A program made the translations under genes and the position numbers. Shown piece by piece: positions 11,208-23,045 of a DNA stretch of 64,000 nt (position 1 is the stretch's first letter; each line of letters starts with the position of its first letter). The notes under the pieces were generated by a model. The model saw only the letters and a list, made by a program, of their open reading frames with translations. It did not search any database and was not told the DNA's origin. This stretch comes from Dermatemys mawii (lineage: Eukaryota > Chordata > Testudines > Dermatemydidae): contig ML677358.1 of NCBI GenBank assembly GCA_007922305.1, positions 12,293,343-12,357,342 on the forward strand, read 5' to 3'.

Positions 11208-11939
11208 CAGTGGTTTTCAAACTGTGGGTCATGACCCAGTAGTGGGTCGTGGAATTTAAAGCACTGGGTCGCGGTGGCTCTGGTCAGCACCACTAATTGG
11301 GTCATTAAAAGTCTCATCTGCAGTGCTGCCTGGCTAAGGCAGGCTAGTACCTACCTATTCTGACACCACGCTGTGCCCTGGAAGCAATCAGCAGCAGGTC
11401 TGGCTCCTAGGTGGGCGGGGGGGGGAGGGGGATGGGGCTTTGCATGATGTCCCCGCCCCAAGCACCAGCTCCGCACTCCCACTGGCCAGTCCCTGGGTGC
11501 CGAACATGCTACTGGCTGCTTCCAGGGTGCAGTGTGATCCATGGTGTCAGGACAGGCAGGCAGCTTACCTTAGCACCCCCGCTGCACCACTGACCAGAAG
11601 CCACTCAAGGTAAGCCCTCGCCTCAACCCCGCATCCTGATACCCTACCCCAGCCCTGAGCCCTCCCAAACCCATCATCTCCAGCCCCACCCTAGAACCTG
11701 CACCCCCACCCTAGAGCCCTGACCCGCTCCTGCACCCCAATCCCCTGCCCCAGCCCAGAGCATCCTCCCACTCCCTGAACTCATCATTCCTGGTCCTACC
11801 CTGCAGCCCTCACCCCCGCACTCCCAACCCCCTGCTCAAGCCTCTCAACTCCTCCAACATCCCAAACCCCTCATCCCCAGCTCTGCTGGGTTGCGGGCAT
11901 CAACGATTTTCTTTAGCTGAGTCACTAGGGAAAAAAAAG
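11208..11939 (+). mobile_element. hAT-type element (CAGTGGTTTTCAAACT end) with C-rich body
   Basis: Begins CAGTGGTTTTCAAACTGTGG followed by GTCATGACCCAGTAGTGGGTC, a typical hAT left end. The right inverted end seems lost, the sequence stopping after a run of A. TCATGGAG at 11200-11207 and TCATAGAG at 11940-11947 may be an 8-bp target duplication with one mismatch. The stretch 11600-11880 is a C-rich degenerate repeat (CCCAGCCCTGAGCCCTCCC-like phrases), and 11408-11436 is a G-run cluster able to form a quadruplex. No transposase frame is present. Confidence 0.65.
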
Positions 11940-13847
11940 TCATAGAGGAGAAACAAACTTCACTAACGGACCGCGGACATGATTCAGATGTCCATGACTG
12001 ATGCCCTCAGTGCCAGTCCTCTGGCCTATGACAACTCCTACCTGGATGCCCCAAGTCTACTCTCAGATGTCGGTCTTAATGAGATTGTGGAGGACATGAT
12101 TAAGACATGGGCACAGGACAATGATTTTTTTTTTTTTAATTATTGCTTGGGTGGGTGTGTTCTCCAAAATGTTAAGGAAAACACCTGGAAGTGTAATGCT
12201 AAACATCAAAAAGGTAATGACCTGAAAATGCAAAATTCTTGAAAACTGAAGCAAAAAGGGGTTTCTGGGTTTGTGAAGGAGACAGTGATTTTGAGTAGGC
12301 TTGGCACTAAGTTTTGATCTCTCTCGGCAAAAGGAGTGAATAGTTCCCATAACAAAACGATTTATTTCTTCCACTCTCTCCAGTGAAAATGGCAGTATGA
12401 AGAGTAGTAGTAGCTTAGAACTAGCCCACGAATCAAGCCCCTGTAAAGCTCTAAAAGGAGAGCCCCACCACCCACCAAACTCTCAGACATGCCCACATCT
12501 TCTTGGCTGTTGAGCTTCATTTCAGAAGCCACCGCTCACTCATCTGTGCATCACATTGCACCAATTTTCCTCCAGAACAACAAAATGCTTTTATGGGGGA
12601 ACCAGTCCCAAGGCTCCCCTCAGATTTCTGAGATTTGAAATGACTTCCATATGTCCTGCATGTTTTTTTTTCCCAAGTGTTTAAACCTTGGTTGGTATTT
12701 CACCTACTACCCAAATTCAGGACAGGACACAGATTCTGTGCTATTTTAATGCAGGTAAGCCACTGTTTTGCAGCAATGTTTCATGTAGGCATTGCATCCA
12801 GGCACTTCATCTCTTGATTCCTTTATAGATATTTTTTCTCTCCAATTCTTCCTTGTTTTTCAGTGCTGCTTGATTCCAGCTGGGTTTCCTCCATATTTGC
12901 TGCATGGGAGTAAATCTTCAGCTTTTCTTGTGCAACAAGCAGAACCTCCAACACAATTTCCACACACAAATGCACTATAAGTAGGAAAGCTGATAACAAT
13001 GAAGTAGAACTGGCAGGGTAGCAATGTTCCAACACATCAGCCGTTCCTCAGAAACACAAATAGGGAATATCTGAGACTGGTAGCATGAGCAGCGCAGGAA
13101 AAAAGTATGATACTAGGTTGGAGAATACTAAGACGGGGGTAGAAACCCAAAGGTTAGCTTGTGTATACATTTGTCTTTCGAGTATGTTGGATCCTGATGT
13201 AGTCAGTGCGCTCTTTATTGGTGTGGAGGAGCAGGCTGAACACAGGCTGTAAGTATCAGTGATCCTGACAGGGAACTATGGCAGTACCATGGTCTAAAGA
13301 GGTACAAGAAGAGTTCATAGCAAGCTCAGGTTTGTATATATAAAAATAACCTCACTAGGAGTGGGGTTTAGTTCAGAAGTTCTGGTTTCACCAGGAAAAC
13401 ACACATCGGGCTGAGGACTCTGTATTTCTTCCATGAAGCATTACATCAAGTAAATTCCAAAGCAAACGTACAAGCCAACAAAGAGAGCAGATCTAATGTT
13501 TCTTCAGAACACCTTCCTTTAGTGTCTGGTCTGTAAAACCACTTTATCCTCTTCCCATGGGCTGAAGCTAGCCCCACCCCAATTTTAAGATGCTGAGCTG
13601 AACCAGGCCCAGCTGACCTAATTAGCTCCCAAGCTAAGAGCACCTCCTTGAACTGACTCTCTGAACACTGTGTGGAAAGTACGTTCGAGGGTGACTTTCT
13701 GCTTAAAGAGTTTTTATAAAGCCACGTCACTGGAACCTGGGCACAGAAAAATTAAAGTTATACTAAAATTGCAGTGAAAGACAATAAAACTAATGGTGCA
13801 TTATAGATTACCTCCATTCCCTTGCAAAAATGCATGATTATGTCACT

Positions 13848-13961
13848 TAGGGTGACCAGACAGGAAGTGTGAAAAATCAGGACAGGGGATTGGGGGTAAT
13901 AGGAAGAAAAAGACCCAAAATCGGGACTGTCTCTACAAAATCGGGACATCTGGTCACCCTA
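13848..13961. mobile_element. TAGGGTGACC miniature element, copy 1
   Basis: A 114-bp element with ends TAGGGTGACCAGA and TCTGGTCACCCTA, exact inverted repeats over 13 bases. It is flanked by a perfect 8-bp duplication ATGTCACT at 13840-13847 and 13962-13969. The 8-bp duplication suggests mobilisation by a hAT-type transposase. Other copies lie at 30627, 33066 and 45346. Confidence 0.88.
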
Positions 13962-13980
13962 ATGTCACTATGCAGGTCAG

Positions 13981-14186
13981 ACGTGACAAAGAGTCCTGTG
14001 GCACCTTAAAGACTAACTAAAGTTTTAGAGCATAAGCTTTCGTGGGCTAATACCCACGCATGCATCCGATGAAGTGGGTATTAGCCCACAAAAGCTTATG
14101 CTCTAAAACTTTAGTTAGTCTTTAAGGTGCCACAGGACTCTTTGTCACTTCTGCAATTCCAGACTAACACGGCTACCCCTCTGATT
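13981..14186 (+). mobile_element. Fold-back Penelope-like fragment
   Basis: Two opposed copies of the same retroelement tail form an inverted repeat: arms 13983-14057 and 14074-14148, 75 bp each with one mismatch, around a 16-bp spacer. The right copy runs on through CCAGACTAACACGGCTAC to 14186. The whole unit is flanked by a 13-bp duplication with one mismatch (CTATGCAGGTCAG at 13968-13980 and CTATGTAGGTCAG at 14187-14199), so it went in as one piece. The tail matches the very abundant turtle repeat containing CATAAGCTTTCGTGGGC. Assignment to Penelope-like elements is an inference from the hammerhead-like core in the tail. Confidence 0.75.
14066..14104 (+). ncRNA. Hammerhead-ribozyme-like core (decayed)
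   Basis: The plus strand reads CCGATGA, then a six-base-pair helix GTGGGT/AGCCCAC-type, then AAAA, then GCTTATGC. This is the order of a minimal type I hammerhead: CUGAUGA, helix II, GAAA, and a two-pair helix III (GC-UUAU-GC). Two invariant positions are altered (U to C in CUGAUGA and G to A in GAAA), so this copy should not cleave. Calling it a hammerhead relic is pattern matching, not a covariance search. Confidence 0.5.
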
Positions 14187-15484
14187 CTATGTAGGTCAGG
14201 TTCTCATTGAGAGAGAGATCCTGAAAGCATGTGCATGGGTGACTTTGCTTATATAGGTAACCCCACTGAAGTAAATGGAACTTGTGTGAGTAAAGCTACT
14301 CAAATGGGCGTTTACAGGATTGGGCCCTAAATTACAGTGTTATAAACCATGGTGAAGCTATCTAGGAAACTAAGTGTTTAGCACAGGTGCCAAAGTCCTC
14401 ATTAAAGGAAGGACACTGATTACAGCACATAAAACACAAACTATGTCTTAAAATACTGAAGGGTTAAACAGCTGCTTGGTATATTATATCATGCACAGAA
14501 CAGTCTGTGGCTACGCAGTACCTACAGCTCTGTTTCAGACGAATAGTTGCATCCTGAATACGTTTGACTTAATACTCTAAGGGGAAATCTTGAATTATTA
14601 GAACTAAGTGATTATCACACACATGTTGACAATTCATCAAATTATCAGACCGTCAAGTTGTGAGTAACTTCTAAATTCTCCCTGTAAATGCAGCGCTTTA
14701 TGGTTTCACTGCTGCCATTCATATATCCTTCTTTTCAAAAAGTCTAGCTAACTATGTGTCTTGGAGTGTGCGCTTTTTGGTACACTAATAGAGTGCCCTT
14801 CATTAGGAATGGGGGTTTCTGAGAATGTATTTCTTGGCATATGTTATTAATTTCTTGTAGATCAGCCTGTCTACAGTTTGTACACATTTACTGGGTCTTA
14901 CATAGGCTTTCCTGTACTTAGTTATCTACACAAATTGAAATTCCTAATAGCTCAGGGGGCAAAAAAACAACTCGATTGGTTACGGCCAAGGTCTAAAGCT
15001 GCCCTCAATTCCATTATTCTGCTGTTCTACAGAACATCTGCATTAGGGAATTTACTAACAGGGATCAAGTTCCTTTTTTGCATTTATTCCTTTCCCTCCC
15101 AGACATAAGCTGACCAGCATTAGGCTTTACATTTTGTCTTTAAAATTAAATTAAAAACTGAGTTTACCTCCCTTGCATGTTGTGTTCCAATTCTATTTCT
15201 ACATACATATAACTGACTTCACTGAGACAACCAGAGTTACAGCAGTGGCTCCCATAGAAGGTTTTAGCTGACTCTATGTATCTTTAAAAACTATTCCATT
15301 TATTTACTTATTTTTAAGAGAGTCTCAGCTGTTTAGTTACAGCACGTCATTACAGCTGAGCGTAACCTTACAAACAATGTTCTTGTAATGAGTTGTTGGA
15401 GATGAATTTTCTCAATACTTCTTCACTGGACAGCAATTCAGAGAATGGAAGAAATGGCCCTATGTCTCAGAAGCACTGCACTGT

Positions 15485-15590
15485 AGTCCCTTTTTGTTCT
15501 GTCTGTACAGTACCTAGCACAACAGCACCCTAGTCCATGACTAGAGCTCCTAAGTGCTACTACAGTACAAATAATAAATAGTAATCAACT
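15485..15590 (+). repeat. MIR/CORE-SINE 3' tail fragment
   Basis: GTCTGTACAGTACCTAGCACAA and the later GTGCTACTACAGTACAAATAATAAATA match the 3' tail of the sauropsid MIR-like SINE. The tRNA-related head is missing or too eroded to see. Confidence 0.5.
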
Positions 15591-18500
15591 TCCTGTCTCT
15601 TTTTTATTGTATTTTATTGAACAGTTTTGGGTAGGATCAACCTCCAATGGATTCTATTAGCACAAGTGTCCATCATAAGAAAAGGAGGTTGTAACTACAG
15701 AGATTTAGGCTATTGTATTAGTTGGGTAAGGTCTGCAAATTTCACCCATGCCTTCATTCAGATTCCTTGAATTTCTTAAAATTCAGCCAAAAGTCACAAA
15801 AGTTCCAACTGGCCACAGGTCAGAACTTAATTCTGGTTTTCCTTTTCCCTCTCTGGTCATTCCTCAGGAGTTCTCATCACCGTAAGAAATTAGGTAAGTG
15901 CACATGCAGCACTCACGACATCTACGGTTTATAAAACTCTCTCAAAATCAAAATTACAAATGGAAGGAGCCAAACTAATAATTAACACCACTCGTGTCAC
16001 TAATGCTGCAATGAAAATTTAGAAAAATAGCAGACAACTCTATTACACCACATATTTTCTGTAATTTGTTCCTTCTGTGCTTTCTATTAATAAGGCCAAT
16101 TGCAAAAAGACAGACACTTGGTTCTTGAATTCATCTGATCCTGGTGCTTCTTTCCCAACTCAAAGACATAATCCTCTAATATGCAACATCTCCATTAGTT
16201 GTTTAGAGATTATGATGATGTTACGGAAGGATCATGACATCAGGTGGTGAATAAGCAGCAGAGGTACATGAAACTCCTGCAGAACAAAGGCTTCAAAAGG
16301 TCTCCTGAAATGAGAAAAGGAAGAAAAACCCAGTCCAGAAATATAAGATCTACTGTGTCAAGAGAATCATTCTGTAACAGTAGCAATGGGTCTGAATCAA
16401 ACCTTGAGACCCAGACTTGACCGTGAGCCTCTCTCCAACAAGCAGAATGTGAACACACTGTACCGTCCCTAAAGTTCGCATCCAGATCACAACTCCCTCT
16501 GTTTGGATCCCACATATTGGTTCTGCTCTTTATAGAGATGGGAAGTTCAGTTCAGAACCAAGATTTTGGATCAAAGCCAAAAGTTCTGTAGTAGAAACAG
16601 GCTTTTTGTTGTAACTGTTGAAGTTCTCCAGGTGGCATCAGTGAGTCTTTAGTAAAGCAAACATCATTCTGGCACCACCGTGCAGCCACCTGTCTGGAAC
16701 TGCCTGAAGCCAGGTTGTTGCAGGGCCGAGCCCTGAAGTTTGGACATGCTGCTAGAATCTCAGAGTGTGTTTCCAGAATGGGGATCACAGCACCTTGACT
16801 GGGCTGAGTGGTGATGGTTCAAAGGCACCTTCTCTAGTAGCTGGGGAGCATATTAACCTCCCCTGCTATTGAGGCACCGTAGTGGGACTACAGGAGCTAT
16901 GCTGCAGAGCATGATGTGGATGGTTAGCTGAGCTGTACGGAAACAGCAGCCTTGAAGACGAGAGCCATTCACGTGGTGGTTTCTGTCTCTGGGAGCTTAG
17001 GGATGCCTTCTTCCTTGCGGCGCCCCACTGCTTCTAAACACTCCGGGCCCACTCCAGAAATTCCACAAGATTCACCTGACTGCGCTTTCCTGCCCATCTT
17101 GCACATGCCTGTGGGTTTCTCAGCACGAGGGGGCAGAGGTGGCCAAAGTTCACATATTTCGCCCTGATCTATTCCCAAGTCTCAGGGCACTGGGTAGTAA
17201 GACATTAGTGTGAATGGCTAAAGGAATCAGGCCGCCCAGAAACTGGAGTGATGAGCATGCATAAGAACCTATATAAAACAGAATGGTGCTTATTTCTTGC
17301 CTACGTGACTTGAATTCATTAATTGGCTCCATAATGAGAAGATCTCACTGCATTTAAGTGAGAACGGGAAAGGTCTATGGTATTCTTCTTACATCTGGTC
17401 TTCATTTTCTCTTTACTCACTGCAGATTCAGCTGTCTACACTGCTAACATAAGCAATAGAAGGCATCCCGTTCGTTGCTTTCTATAAAGCCAATCTGTGT
17501 ACTGCTGTTTCAGCTTTATGAAGATAAATGCCCACCAACAAGCTGACTGACAGCCTATCAAATCGGCAGTAACTGCTCCAGCCCACATATAAGGACCCGT
17601 CTAAGCCATTAAATCAAGAGTAAAGAGCTGAGCTGAGAGCTGGAAACGTTCTAGGACAGATTCCTTCACACTTCAGCCCAGGCAGTAATACCTGATTCTG
17701 TGAATGGCCTCCTTGATTTCAATGGGATTACTCACAGAGCAAAGTCCTACTCCATGTGAATCCTTACAGAATGCAGCCTTGTACCTACATTTTGGCGAAG
17801 CAGCAATCCAGTTTTGTTTCCCTGCGTCCTAGAGTATTCCATCTCTATTTATAAAGTACCTAAACATGTACTTATGCCCCATTGACACCTATATTGACCC
17901 AAAATATGGAGTAGTTGACAACAAGCTCTTTGGGGCTCAAGCATTTTTAGTTCTATGTTTGATGGTCCTGCTCTGAGGTTAGGGTTTTGAGGTGCTACAA
18001 TAGTACAATAATAATAATATGGACAGTAGCTGATTTTCCAATACAGGGCCAGATTTTAACACCCTTAGTTATGTTGAGTAGTATCTTACCACTTGAATTG
18101 TTCAGTTCAAATCAATCGGTCTACTTATGGAGTATGGATATCAGAATCTGGCCCACAAGGATTTATTCGTTAAAAATATTTGTAAAAAATATGTTTGAGC
18201 AGTTTGAGCAACACAGGCATAAACTGCTGTACCTCAGCTCTTTTACACTTGGTTATTTCCATACAGACTAGCTAGCATATTTAATTTTAAACAGTGACCA
18301 GAAAGACACCATTTTTATACCAAGTTTCGTCTCAGTGTAATGATTCAAGTCTTTCCACTTTCCACTGAAAATTGTAGCTGCAGGAGGCTGATCCTGCATA
18401 TTCTAGTATATTCAGTATTGACACTGAAGCCAATGGGAATTTAGGGGCAGGCTCTATACTTGTAATATTGACCCAACTTGAATTGCAGCCTATACAGCTC

Positions 18501-18599
18501 AGAGATTTGACTAGAACTAAGGACTCACTCCATGTTAGGTATTCAATGGGCCCCAACCCCATCATACCCAAGTGCCTCATGATCTTTATCCTCAACACC

Positions 18600-18765
18600 C
18601 TCGTGACATCAAGGAGAATTTTTTACTCCCATTTTACAAGGTAGGGCATCGAGAGGATAAATGACTTGCCCAAGGTCATGAAGAAAGTCTATCAAAGCAG
18701 GGAATTGAACCTAGGTCTCTGAGGTCCCAGAATAGTGACCCAACCACTGGACAACCCTTTTTTCT
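18600..18765 (-). repeat. MIR SINE, minus orientation
   Basis: CTCCCATTTTACAAGGTAGGGCATCGAGAGG, TGACTTGCCCAAGGTCATG and GGGAATTGAACCTAGGTCTC are the inverted core and B-box regions of MIR. It ends near a CCAACCACTGGACAACC stretch, the inverted head. Old and diverged. Confidence 0.72.
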
Positions 18766-18832
18766 CTTCTAATCCTGCAAACACTCATTACACAGCACAG
18801 TACGTACACTGGAAACAGTCCTATTGATGCAG

Positions 18833-18938
18833 GACTGGAACTAGGAGCGCTGAGGGTGCTGCTGAAATGGTTTCCATCATACACAGGGTTTACAGTTCGG
18901 TTCAATGGCTTTGTACAAACTGTTCCAGCACCCCTCCA
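18833..18938. mobile_element. Small element with GGGTGCTG / CAGCACCCCT ends
   Basis: GAGGGTGCTGCTGAAATGG near the left and GTTCCAGCACCCCTCCAC at the right flank a conserved middle phrase, CATCATACACAGGGTTTACA, that I recall from a turtle interspersed repeat. The inverted ends are short and class is uncertain. Confidence 0.45.
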
Positions 18939-19496
18939 CTCATGCCAATATGCCCACTCATGGTTGTAAGGATTATTCATAGGACTTTAAAACCAGAAGG
19001 GACTATTATAAGAGTCATAATTCCAGCCAGAGAACGTCATCTGGAGACTCCTGCATTCAGCTAATACACTGTGGTTGAACTAGAGTGCATCTTTTAGAAA
19101 TGTTCAGTAGCGAGTGTCTGCAGGATCAGGTCTTAAACAGGGACTCTCTGATGTGGTCATGCAGACAGTTTATGAATGGAGAAGAGTATTTTCTCCATTC
19201 AGATGAAGCCTCTTATTATGGAGACTCCTCTGTGCTGTAGTTTAATTTGGTCGGGCAGGAATGAGACAAGTTTTCATGACCTTGCTGTTACATTTTCCAG
19301 GGCAGACCTACGTTTTACAACTTGCTAATTCTAGCTAAAGGGCTCAATGGAAATTATTTAGGATTTAGATCGTTATGGGTTTGCTTCCTACTCAGGGTTT
19401 AATCTCAATCTTGCTATATAACTAAAGTGGCTGTTAATATAAAAAAAACATATTAAATGTATACACAATATATCATTTACATTACACAGGCCTTGT

Positions 19497-19680
19497 CTAC
19501 ACAGTACACAAGTATAACTAGGTCCACTGGAGATGTGAGTTTCTTTTCACTGAAATAGTTATACTTGTGCAACCCATAGTGTGGACACAGTTATATCAGA
19601 ATAAAGGGGTCTTACACCAGTATTGTCTATTCCCTTTCTTATAAGGGAATACTGTACATACATGCACCATGTGCATACAA
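19497..19680 (+). mobile_element. hAT-like element, left part (CAGGCCTTGTCTACAC)
   Basis: Opens with CAGGCCTTGTCTACACAG and keeps GTATAACTAGGTCCACTGGAG and GAAATAGTTATACTTGTGC, the body of a common sauropsid non-autonomous hAT. The matching right end cannot be found, so it is truncated or eroded. Confidence 0.6.
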
Positions 19681-19707
19681 ACAAGTGACAGACTGTCCAG
19701 GCGCAGG

Positions 19708-20648
19708 AACATAAGAACAGTATATTGGGTCAGACCAAAGGTCCATCTAGCTCAGTAACTTGCTTTCCAACAGTGGCCAGTGCTAGGTGCCCCAGAGGGA
19801 ATGAACAGAACAGGTATCACCAAGTGATCCATCCCCTGTTGACCATTCCCAGCTTCTGGCAAACAGAGGATAGGGACACAATCCCTCCCCATCCTGGCCA
19901 ATAGCCATTGATGGACCTATCCTCCATGAACTTATCTAGTTCTTTTTTGAATGCTGTTATAATCTAGGCCTTCACAACATCCGCCGGCAAAGAGTTCCAC
20001 AAGTTGACTGTGTATCAAGTGAAAACATACTTCATTTTGTTTGTTGTAAACCTGCTGCCTATTAATTTCATTTGGTGACCTTTAGTTCATGTGTTATGAG
20101 GAGGAATAAATAACACTTCCTTATTTACCTTCTCCACACAAGCCATGATTTTACAGACCTCTAGCATATCCTCCCTTAGTCATCTCTTTTCCAAGGTGAA
20201 AAGTCCCTGTCTTATTAATCTCTCCTTGTATGGAAGCCATTCCATATCACTAATCATTTTTGTTGCCCTTTTCTGAATCTTTTCCAATTCTAATACATCT
20301 TTTTTGAGATGAGGAGACCGTATCTGCATGCAGTATTTAAAATGTGGGCACACCATGGGTTTATATAGAGGCAATATGGTATTTTCTGTCATATTATCTT
20401 TCCCATTCTTAATGATGCCCAACATTCTGTTTGCTTTTCTGACTGCCACTGCACATTGAATGGATGTTTTCAGAGAACTATCCACAAAGATCTCTTTTTT
20501 GAGTGGTAACAGCCAATTTTATATGTATACATGGGATTATGTTTTCCAGTGTGCATTACTTTGCATTTATCAACATTGAATTTCATCTGCCATTTTGTTG
20601 CACAGTCATCCAGTTTTGTGAGATCCTTTTGTAGCTCTTTCCAGTCCA
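19708..20648 (-). mobile_element. CR1 LINE, 3' end with ORF2 C-terminal remnants
   Basis: On the minus strand, 20676-20470 keeps WKELQKDLTKLDDCATKWQM and FNVDKCKVMHTGKHN, and 20485-20180 keeps SLKTSIQCAVAVRKANRMLG and LPLYKPMV, all hallmarks of the C-terminal part of CR1 reverse transcriptase. The 3' untranslated tail continues to about 19708 with the familiar GGTCCATCTAGCTCAGTA phrase seen on the plus strand. Frame breaks separate the pieces and the 5' end is missing, so it is a dead 5'-truncated copy. Confidence 0.9.
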
Positions 20649-20651
20649 CTG

Positions 20652-20890
20652 GATTGGGCATTGGATTGGAAGTCAAGTAATCTGAATTCTATATCCAGCT
20701 GTGCCACTGACCTGCTGTGTGACCATAGGCCAATCGCTTCTCTGTGTCTCTTTCTGTTCCCATTGTTTACCTGCCTTATTTAGTTAGACTGAATGCACTG
20801 TGGGCGAGGACCGTCTCCTGTGATGTGTTTGTATGGTGCCTAGCACAATGGGCCCTGATCTCATTTGGACATGTAGGCACCTTTGTCACA
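20652..20890 (+). repeat. MIR/CORE-SINE
   Basis: Contains TTGGATTGGAAGTCAAGTAA, CAGCTGTGCCACTGACCTGC, TGTGTGACCATAGGCCAATC and the tail GGTGCCTAGCACAATGGGCC. This is the order of head, core and LINE-derived tail in MIR-like SINEs. It sits between two CR1 copies of opposite orientation. Confidence 0.78.
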
Positions 20891-21109
20891 CACTGCTTTA
20901 GAAAAAGGAGACAGCTAGCCAAAATGATCAGAGTTAGTTTTACTGAATGGACTGGAACATTGTATGGCTCACTAGTATCTCTGGAGGTTGTTAAAGCCAC
21001 TGCCTGTTGATTTTCCAACACTGAAGAAGTTCCAGAAGATGGAAAAGAAAGCTAGTATCATAGCAATTTTTCATATGGGTAAATGGAATGACCTGAATAT
21101 CTATATCGA

Positions 21110-21910
21110 TGTCAGCCTGGCATCACTCTAGGGCAAGATAATTGGGTGGCTGATTGGGAACTCGATTAATACAGAATTAAAGGAGTGTAAAGTAATTAAT
21201 GCAAATCAACATGGCTTTATGGAAAATAGATCCTGTCAAATTAGCTTGATATCTTTTTTTTCAAATGAGAGTACTAGTTAGGTTGATAAAAGTCATAATG
21301 TTGACGTAGTATACTTAAACGTCTGTAAGGCATTTGAGTTGGTAGCACAGATTTTGATTAAAAAACTAGAATTATATAAAATTAACATGGCACACATTAA
21401 ATTGATTAAAAACTTGCTACCTGATAGGTCTCAAAACGTAGCTGTATACAGAGAATCATCATGCCAGTGTGTTTCCAATGGGATCCCCTCAGGGATCTGT
21501 TCTTGGCCCTATGTTATTTAACATTTTTATCAATAACCTGGAAGAAAACATAAAATCATCAGTGATAAAAGTTTGCAGATGACATAAAAATTGGGGGAGT
21601 GGTAAATAATGAAGGGGACAGATCAGTGATTCAGAACAATCTGCATTTTAACATGGCTAAATGTAAATGTGTACATCTAGGGACAAAGAATGTAGGCCAT
21701 GCTTACAGGATGGGAGACTCAATCCTGGGAACCCATGACTCTGAAAAAGATTTGGGATCATGGTATATAATCAGCTGAAGAGGAGCTCCCAGTATGATAC
21801 TATGATCAAAAGAGCTGGGAGGCACGAACAGGAAAATTTTGAGTAGGAGTAGAGGGGTTATTTTACCTCTGTATTTGGCACTGGTGTGACCACTGTTGGA
21901 CTCCTGTATT
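21110..21910 (+). pseudogene. Degenerate CR1 reverse transcriptase fragment
   Basis: Plus-strand relics of the polymerase region follow in order: an NQHGF-like stretch near 21210, VDVVYLNVCKAFE near 21303-21338, and VLGPMLFNIFINNLEE near 21500-21545, with a final ALV.PLLDSC-like piece near 21880. Frames change between them and stops are present. It is oriented against the CR1 copy at 19708-20648, so they are two separate insertions. Confidence 0.8.
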
Positions 21911-22993
21911 AATTTCTGATTAAGTCAACATACTTCATAATAATAATAACAGTGTATCTCTAGAGGATTCAATTAATATTTTCCTCCTCTCCTCCGAGCA
22001 GTTATGAGGACGTTAAGAGATAGTAACAGTTGATCACTTTGGCAATGGGTAGGATAGTTTAATAATCAGTGTGATAAAACTGTTTTTATAAAAATAGCTA
22101 CAAAAAGAAGGGCTGTTTTCTGCCAAGAATGTTATAACATTTATTCCTTTCCGATTTAGAACCAAATATACAGTCGCTAAAGTTAGTCTTCTGGCAATTA
22201 ACTAACTTTATTGTTTTGCCAGCTGAAGTCTGCATTTACAATAGCTCAGAAGCTATAATTAGTTATTACAGCCTAGCTTAAAAGTACCTAAGAAGTTTTG
22301 GGATTTTTAGTTTTTAATTGCAATCTACATAGCTAGGATGAGAACAATAAAATATTTTTAGCTGTTTTAGAGTTAAAATGAAACATTTTTCTCTTCAGCT
22401 CTCCTCAGAACTTGATCCAATGAAGACTATGCATAAAGCTAGGCATGTGCTTATGTCGTTACAGTATCTGGGCCTTATTTTATACACAGGTTTTGCAGAA
22501 TTTGCTTTTTATTTTTTATCATTCAATAGATAATATCAATGTTTATTTTTAAGAACTATTTTTTCAATTTTTATCAATTTAGATGTTCACAGTTGCAAGA
22601 AATTACAGGGGATGAGACAGTTACTTAATGACAATAGATGCCGAGATTCAAAGAGTTAAGCCTTACAAACCACTGAAACAGAAATCATCATCATACATCA
22701 AAATATACAAATTAAATATCCTTAAGCCAACAAATCATACCTGTTTTTACTACTCATTTGCTAGTCCATTTGTAACAAGCTTTACTGGAAAGTCTAAATA
22801 ACTGGATATTTACTCTATTACATTCTTAATTTTCCTATCTGTAAATTTCAGTTATCATTGATGGAAATATTATTTTGTTGGCTTATGTGTGTATGGTAAA
22901 ATTGACATTTATCGACATTTAATAATAAAAATCTAATCCTCCCGAGCCTATTTATATAGTGTCTTTAAAACTGGTTTTCAGGATGCTTCAAAG

Positions 22994-23045
22994 CAGTGGT
23001 TTTCAACCTGTGGTCCATGGAATTTAATATATTACACCTTGCAAA
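22994..23045 (+). mobile_element. hAT left-end fragment (CAGTGGTTTTCAACCTGTGG)
   Basis: Starts CAGTGGTTTTCAACCTGTGG then TCCATGG, a standard hAT/Charlie-like left end. No inverted right end was located in the following AT-rich kilobase. Confidence 0.45.

Noticed and set aside
12063..12374. 103-codon minus-strand frame
   Set aside because: Low-complexity lysine and phenylalanine runs over the poly-T tract and no family resemblance.
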